From: Lachnospiraceae bacterium
GTDB taxonomy: Bacteria > Bacillota > Clostridia > Lachnospirales > Lachnospiraceae
DNA length: 64,000 bases
NCBI GenBank assembly: GCA_015057635.1
Contig: SVEB01000109.1
Coordinates: forward strand, 1-64,000
Direction of reading: 5' to 3'
Shown here: positions 61,402 to 64,000 of the stretch, piece after piece
Layout of the letters: each line of letters starts with the position of its first letter
How positions within the stretch are numbered: the stretch's first letter is position 1
The notes under the pieces: generated by a model
Seen by the model: the letters and a program-made list of their open reading frames with translations, nothing else
Told to the model about the DNA's origin: nothing
Database searches by the model: none
Translations under genes and position numbers: made by a program

Positions 61402-61453
61402 AACGGATGCACGAGCGGACACCGTAAGGCCGTTGTCTTCGACTCTCAGACAG
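61402..61453 (+). repeat. Half copy of the giant palindrome (5' arm only)
   Basis: CGGATGCACGAGCGGACA then a locus-specific segment, then CTCTCAGACAGG, the same order as the 5' half of the full elements. The sequence then changes to the end of the opposing methyltransferase gene. No complementary 3' half follows, so the long hairpin cannot form. The block 61350-61401 upstream would have been the outer arm. Confidence 0.7.
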
Positions 61454-61462
61454 GATATGATA

Positions 61463-62167
61463 TTATTTTTTGGTTAAGAGCAGATGATGAAAGAAGGCGA
61501 TTTCCTGGAATGCAGGGATGGTGCTGACGCGGGATTCAAGGGCAAGCATGTTTTGTTGCCAGGCAGGATCGGACTGGATATCCTGATTTTGCTGGAGATC
61601 CCAGAAGGTACGCATGCCGAAAGTAGTCGTAAGTGTCAGGGAAGGAGCCCATTCACATATATTTGTATCTTCATAGTAGGAGATGGCACCAAATTGGGCA
61701 GATTGTCCGCAGTTACCGTCTAACAGGGCATTTGCATGATCGAACTGATTGAGAAGAACGGCCATCTGCATGACTCTTCCGGCTCGATTATGTTTTAGGA
61801 TGGACAAAATGCCATCTGGTTTCAGAAGACGGGCAAATTCCTGTACAATCTCCGGACGTTCTTTTGGAGCATACTCTAATACATTATGACAGAGAATCGC
61901 GTCGAATGATTCGGATGGAAGACCTTTTAGAACGGAAAGGCTTCCTTCAAGCTGGATATAATCATGAGCCATAAAACGTTCCTTTAACATATCCGCATTC
62001 GGTTCAACAGCCGTTACTTCATTATCTTCTGCAAAATGATCTGCTGTAATCCCTTTCCCGCTGCCAAAATCCAATATCTTTTTATTATGTAAAAAATCAA
62101 GCTGTGTCCAGGTCATCTTCTTTTGTAATTGCTCCCATACAGGGATTGATAAATTCCAATATGTCAT
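61463..62167 (-). CDS. Class I SAM-dependent methyltransferase
   Basis: 234 residues. The SAM motif I is 'ILDFGSGKGITADHFAED', followed by acidic 'VTAVEPNADML' and 'FDAILCHNVLEYAPK' (motif post II). It probably methylates a small molecule or RNA base; no target can be named. Start at 62167 has AGGGGA on this strand; the upstream ATG at 62218 adds 17 basic residues. Position between secG and rnr on the opposite strand suggests later insertion. Confidence 0.85.
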   Translation of the reverse strand: MTYWNLSIPVWEQLQKKMTWTQLDFLHNKKILDFGSGKGITADHFAEDNEVTAVEPNADMLKERFMAHDYIQLEGSLSVLKGLPSESFDAILCHNVLEYAPKERPEIVQEFARLLKPDGILSILKHNRAGRVMQMAVLLNQFDHANALLDGNCGQSAQFGAISYYEDTNICEWAPSLTLTTTFGMRTFWDLQQNQDIQSDPAWQQNMLALESRVSTIPAFQEIAFFHHLLLTKK

Positions 62168-62476
62168 ATTATAATTCCCCTTTCGTATAATGGATCTGTT
62201 TTTCTTTTTTGCTGCCACAGTATTGCTGGCATTATTCTTTTATTATTTCTCCAGCACTATTCTTATTTTATCTTTAGCCTATTTTGTCTGTTTTACTAGG
62301 ATTCTAAAGATTTCTTCTAACAGTAATCAATGTTTTTATGCTTTCTTTATCATTGTTTGACAGTTTATTTTACTGCTCTTATCAGTGTATTACAAAAATT
62401 GGTGAGAGGCAATATGGTCGTGGCAAGTGGGGGAAAAAGATTAAAAAAGGCGAAAAAGGGGAAAATAAATTATGAC
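62168..62476. other. Intergenic stretch before rnr
   Basis: AT-rich, about 310 bp. TTGACA at about 62356 has no clear -10 partner. Nothing else found. Confidence 0.5.
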
Positions 62477-62504
62477 TGGACATTAGGCCAGAATACTTTA
62501 TAAT
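62477..62504 (+). promoter_or_regulatory. Promoter of rnr
   Basis: TGGACA 62477-62482 and TATAAT 62499-62504, 16-bp spacer. Confidence 0.65.
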
Positions 62505-62549
62505 CATAATATGTAGTATAAGTACAATAACTAGAAAATGAGGATATAT

Positions 62550-64000
62550 ATGGATAGAGAAGAGTTAGAAAATAAGAAGCAGCTGTTATTTCATGTGATT
62601 ACCGATAAGGCGTATCGTCCTATGAAATTTAAAGAGCTCGCAGGGATCCTGCAAGTACCAAAGGATGAGAGAGATGATCTGAAACATGTTTTAGACTGTC
62701 TGATGGCAGACGGGAAGATCGCGTTAGATGATAGCAGACGTTATATAGAGGCCAAAGGAAATATAAGAACCGGTGTATTTTCTGGAACAAGCAGAGGATT
62801 CGGTTTTGTTAAGATTGAAGGAGAAGACGAAGAAATCTTCATTCCGGAGAGAGAGACAAAGGGAGCTTTGAATCAGGACGTGGTTCAGGTTGTTATCAAT
62901 GAGGAACAGACTGGCAAGAGAAGAGAAGGTGTAATTGTCGGCATTGTGGAACGAAGTGTGGAAGAGTTAGTGGGAACATTTCAGAAGAGCAAGAATTTTG
63001 GATTTGTTGTTCCAGACTCTCAGAAGTTCAATGCCGATATTTTTATTCCGAAAGAATATACAAAGGGTGCCGTAAACGGACATAAGGTATTAGTGCGTAT
63101 CGTAAATTATGGAAGCGAGAGAAAGAGTCCGGAAGGAAGAATCGTGGAGATCCTTGGTCATATCAATGATCCAGGCGTGGATGTACGAAGCGTTATATTG
63201 GAAAAAGGAATTCCAACAGAGTTTCCGGAGAGCGTGATGCATCAGGTAGAGCATATTCCGGATGAAGTGGATCCAAAGGAAATCGGCGGAAGACTGGATT
63301 TAAGAGACTTACAGACTGTGACGATTGATGGTGAAGATGCAAAGGACTTAGATGATGCGATCACATTATCAAAATCCGGCAATATCTATAAGCTTGGTGT
63401 TCATATCGCCGATGTCAGCCACTATGTAAAGGAAGATTCCCCGCTTGACAAAGAGGCATTAAAGAGAGGTACTTCGGTTTATTTAGTAGACCGTGTTATT
63501 CCAATGATCCCTCATAAGCTGTCTAACGGAATCTGTTCCTTGAATGCAGGCGTTGATCGTCTTGCATTAAGCTGTATTATGGAGATTGATGAGAAGGGAA
63601 ATGTGATCGGACACCGCATCGCAGAAACTGTTATTAACGTATCCCGCAGAATGAGCTATACTTCCGTTAAGAAGATCTTAGAGGATAAGGACGAAGCGGA
63701 GATCAAGGAATACGAAGAATTCGTTCCGATGTTTGAGCAGATGCAGGAATTAGCGGATATCTTAAGAGAGAAGAGAAGAAAGCGCGGCTCTATTGATTTT
63801 GACTTCCCGGAAAGCAAGATTACCTTAGATGATAAGGGAAGACCGATTGAGGTAAAGGCTTACGAACGAAATAAGGCGACCAAGATTATTGAAGACTTCA
63901 TGCTGATTGCAAATGAAACCGTAGCGGAAGATTTCTTCTGGCAGGACCTTCCGTTCGTATATCGTACCCACGAGAACCCGGATGCGGAAAAGATTCAGAA
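62550..64000 (+). CDS. rnr: Ribonuclease R (5' part, runs off the window)
   Basis: 483 codons seen, open to the last base. An N-terminal winged-helix domain (about 1-70) is followed by two cold-shock-like domains ('GTSRGFGFVKIEG', 'KSKNFGFVVPDS') and the RNB domain with catalytic acidic residues in 'GEDAKDLDDAITL' and 'HIADVSHYV'. It degrades structured RNA from the 3' end and helps tmRNA-linked quality control. The usual neighbours secG and smpB agree. ATG 62550 is preceded by TGAGGA. The C-terminal RNB remainder and S1 domain lie beyond 64000. Confidence 0.96.
   Translation, partial: MDREELENKKQLLFHVITDKAYRPMKFKELAGILQVPKDERDDLKHVLDCLMADGKIALDDSRRYIEAKGNIRTGVFSGTSRGFGFVKIEGEDEEIFIPERETKGALNQDVVQVVINEEQTGKRREGVIVGIVERSVEELVGTFQKSKNFGFVVPDSQKFNADIFIPKEYTKGAVNGHKVLVRIVNYGSERKSPEGRIVEILGHINDPGVDVRSVILEKGIPTEFPESVMHQVEHIPDEVDPKEIGGRLDLRDLQTVTIDGEDAKDLDDAITLSKSGNIYKLGVHIADVSHYVKEDSPLDKEALKRGTSVYLVDRVIPMIPHKLSNGICSLNAGVDRLALSCIMEIDEKGNVIGHRIAETVINVSRRMSYTSVKKILEDKDEAEIKEYEEFVPMFEQMQELADILREKRRKRGSIDFDFPESKITLDDKGRPIEVKAYERNKATKIIEDFMLIANETVAEDFFWQDLPFVYRTHENPDAEKIQ

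Overview
The window looks like a chromosomal segment of an anaerobic, spore-forming Firmicute, most likely of the class Clostridia and probably the family Lachnospiraceae. The support is moderate GC content, GGAGG-type ribosome sites, sigma-A-type promoters, spore genes (CotF-type coat proteins, GerW/YtfJ, SpoVB-type flippase, RemA), an isc-mnmA sulfur cluster without an adjacent IscR gene, and a gap-pgk-tpiA-gpmI-secG-rnr glycolysis/secretion/RNA-decay run. The assignment is inferred from gene content and order only.

Layout. Bases 1-240 hold the 3' end of what looks like an IS200/IS605-type element. 0.3-9.7 kb: an orphan membrane-anchored protein, a class C beta-lactamase-fold hydrolase, an XpaC/TelA pair, a DUF438-hemerythrin-PAS protein, an XRE regulator and an iron-dependent alcohol dehydrogenase behind a MerR-type 19-bp-spacer promoter. 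10-14 kb: arsenate-reductase-like protein, azoreductase, two coat proteins, a frameshifted and truncated zinc alcohol dehydrogenase, a P-loop NTPase and a cupin. 14.3-21.3 kb: SGNH hydrolase, SpoVB-like flippase, iscS-iscU-mnmA. 21.5-25.2 kb (minus strand): P-loop protein, PHP phosphatase, RqcH. 25.5-29.9 kb: rhomboid-like zinc-ribbon protein, pyk, ABC exporter preceded by a structured leader with two mini-ORFs. 30.4-39.7 kb: unknown helical protein, DUF2953-GerW, rpmB with a long leader, yloU-yloV, recG. 39.9-47.1 kb: surface-glycan cluster (two GT-C-like membrane proteins, glf, GT2). 47.3-52.6 kb: membrane GDPD, a SPOR protein with a catalytically dead amidase domain, and two G3E GTPases. 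52.7-55.5 kb: yicC-remA-rpoZ (no gmk between) and two signal peptidases. 55.9-64 kb: glycolytic genes, secG, a methyltransferase and the 5' part of rnr.

Main discovery. A dispersed family of very long nested palindromes (146-240 nt) lies directly 3' of genes at 16.2, 21.4, 30.0 and 36.9 kb, with a half copy at 61.4 kb and a core-only relative at 13.6 kb. Each has locus-specific outer and inner stems, but shares an apical block (TATCAGACAGG...CTGTCTG) and conserved asymmetric internal loops flanking a 5-bp helix whose sequence changes on both sides together (CATGA/TCATG, CGAGA/TCTCG, CATGG/CCATG, CAAAG/TTTTG). The inner stem plus its U-tract is a normal intrinsic terminator, so these look like terminators enclosed in a much larger structured element. 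I do not recognise it as a named family. Whether it acts as RNA, as folded DNA or as a mobile unit cannot be settled from this window.
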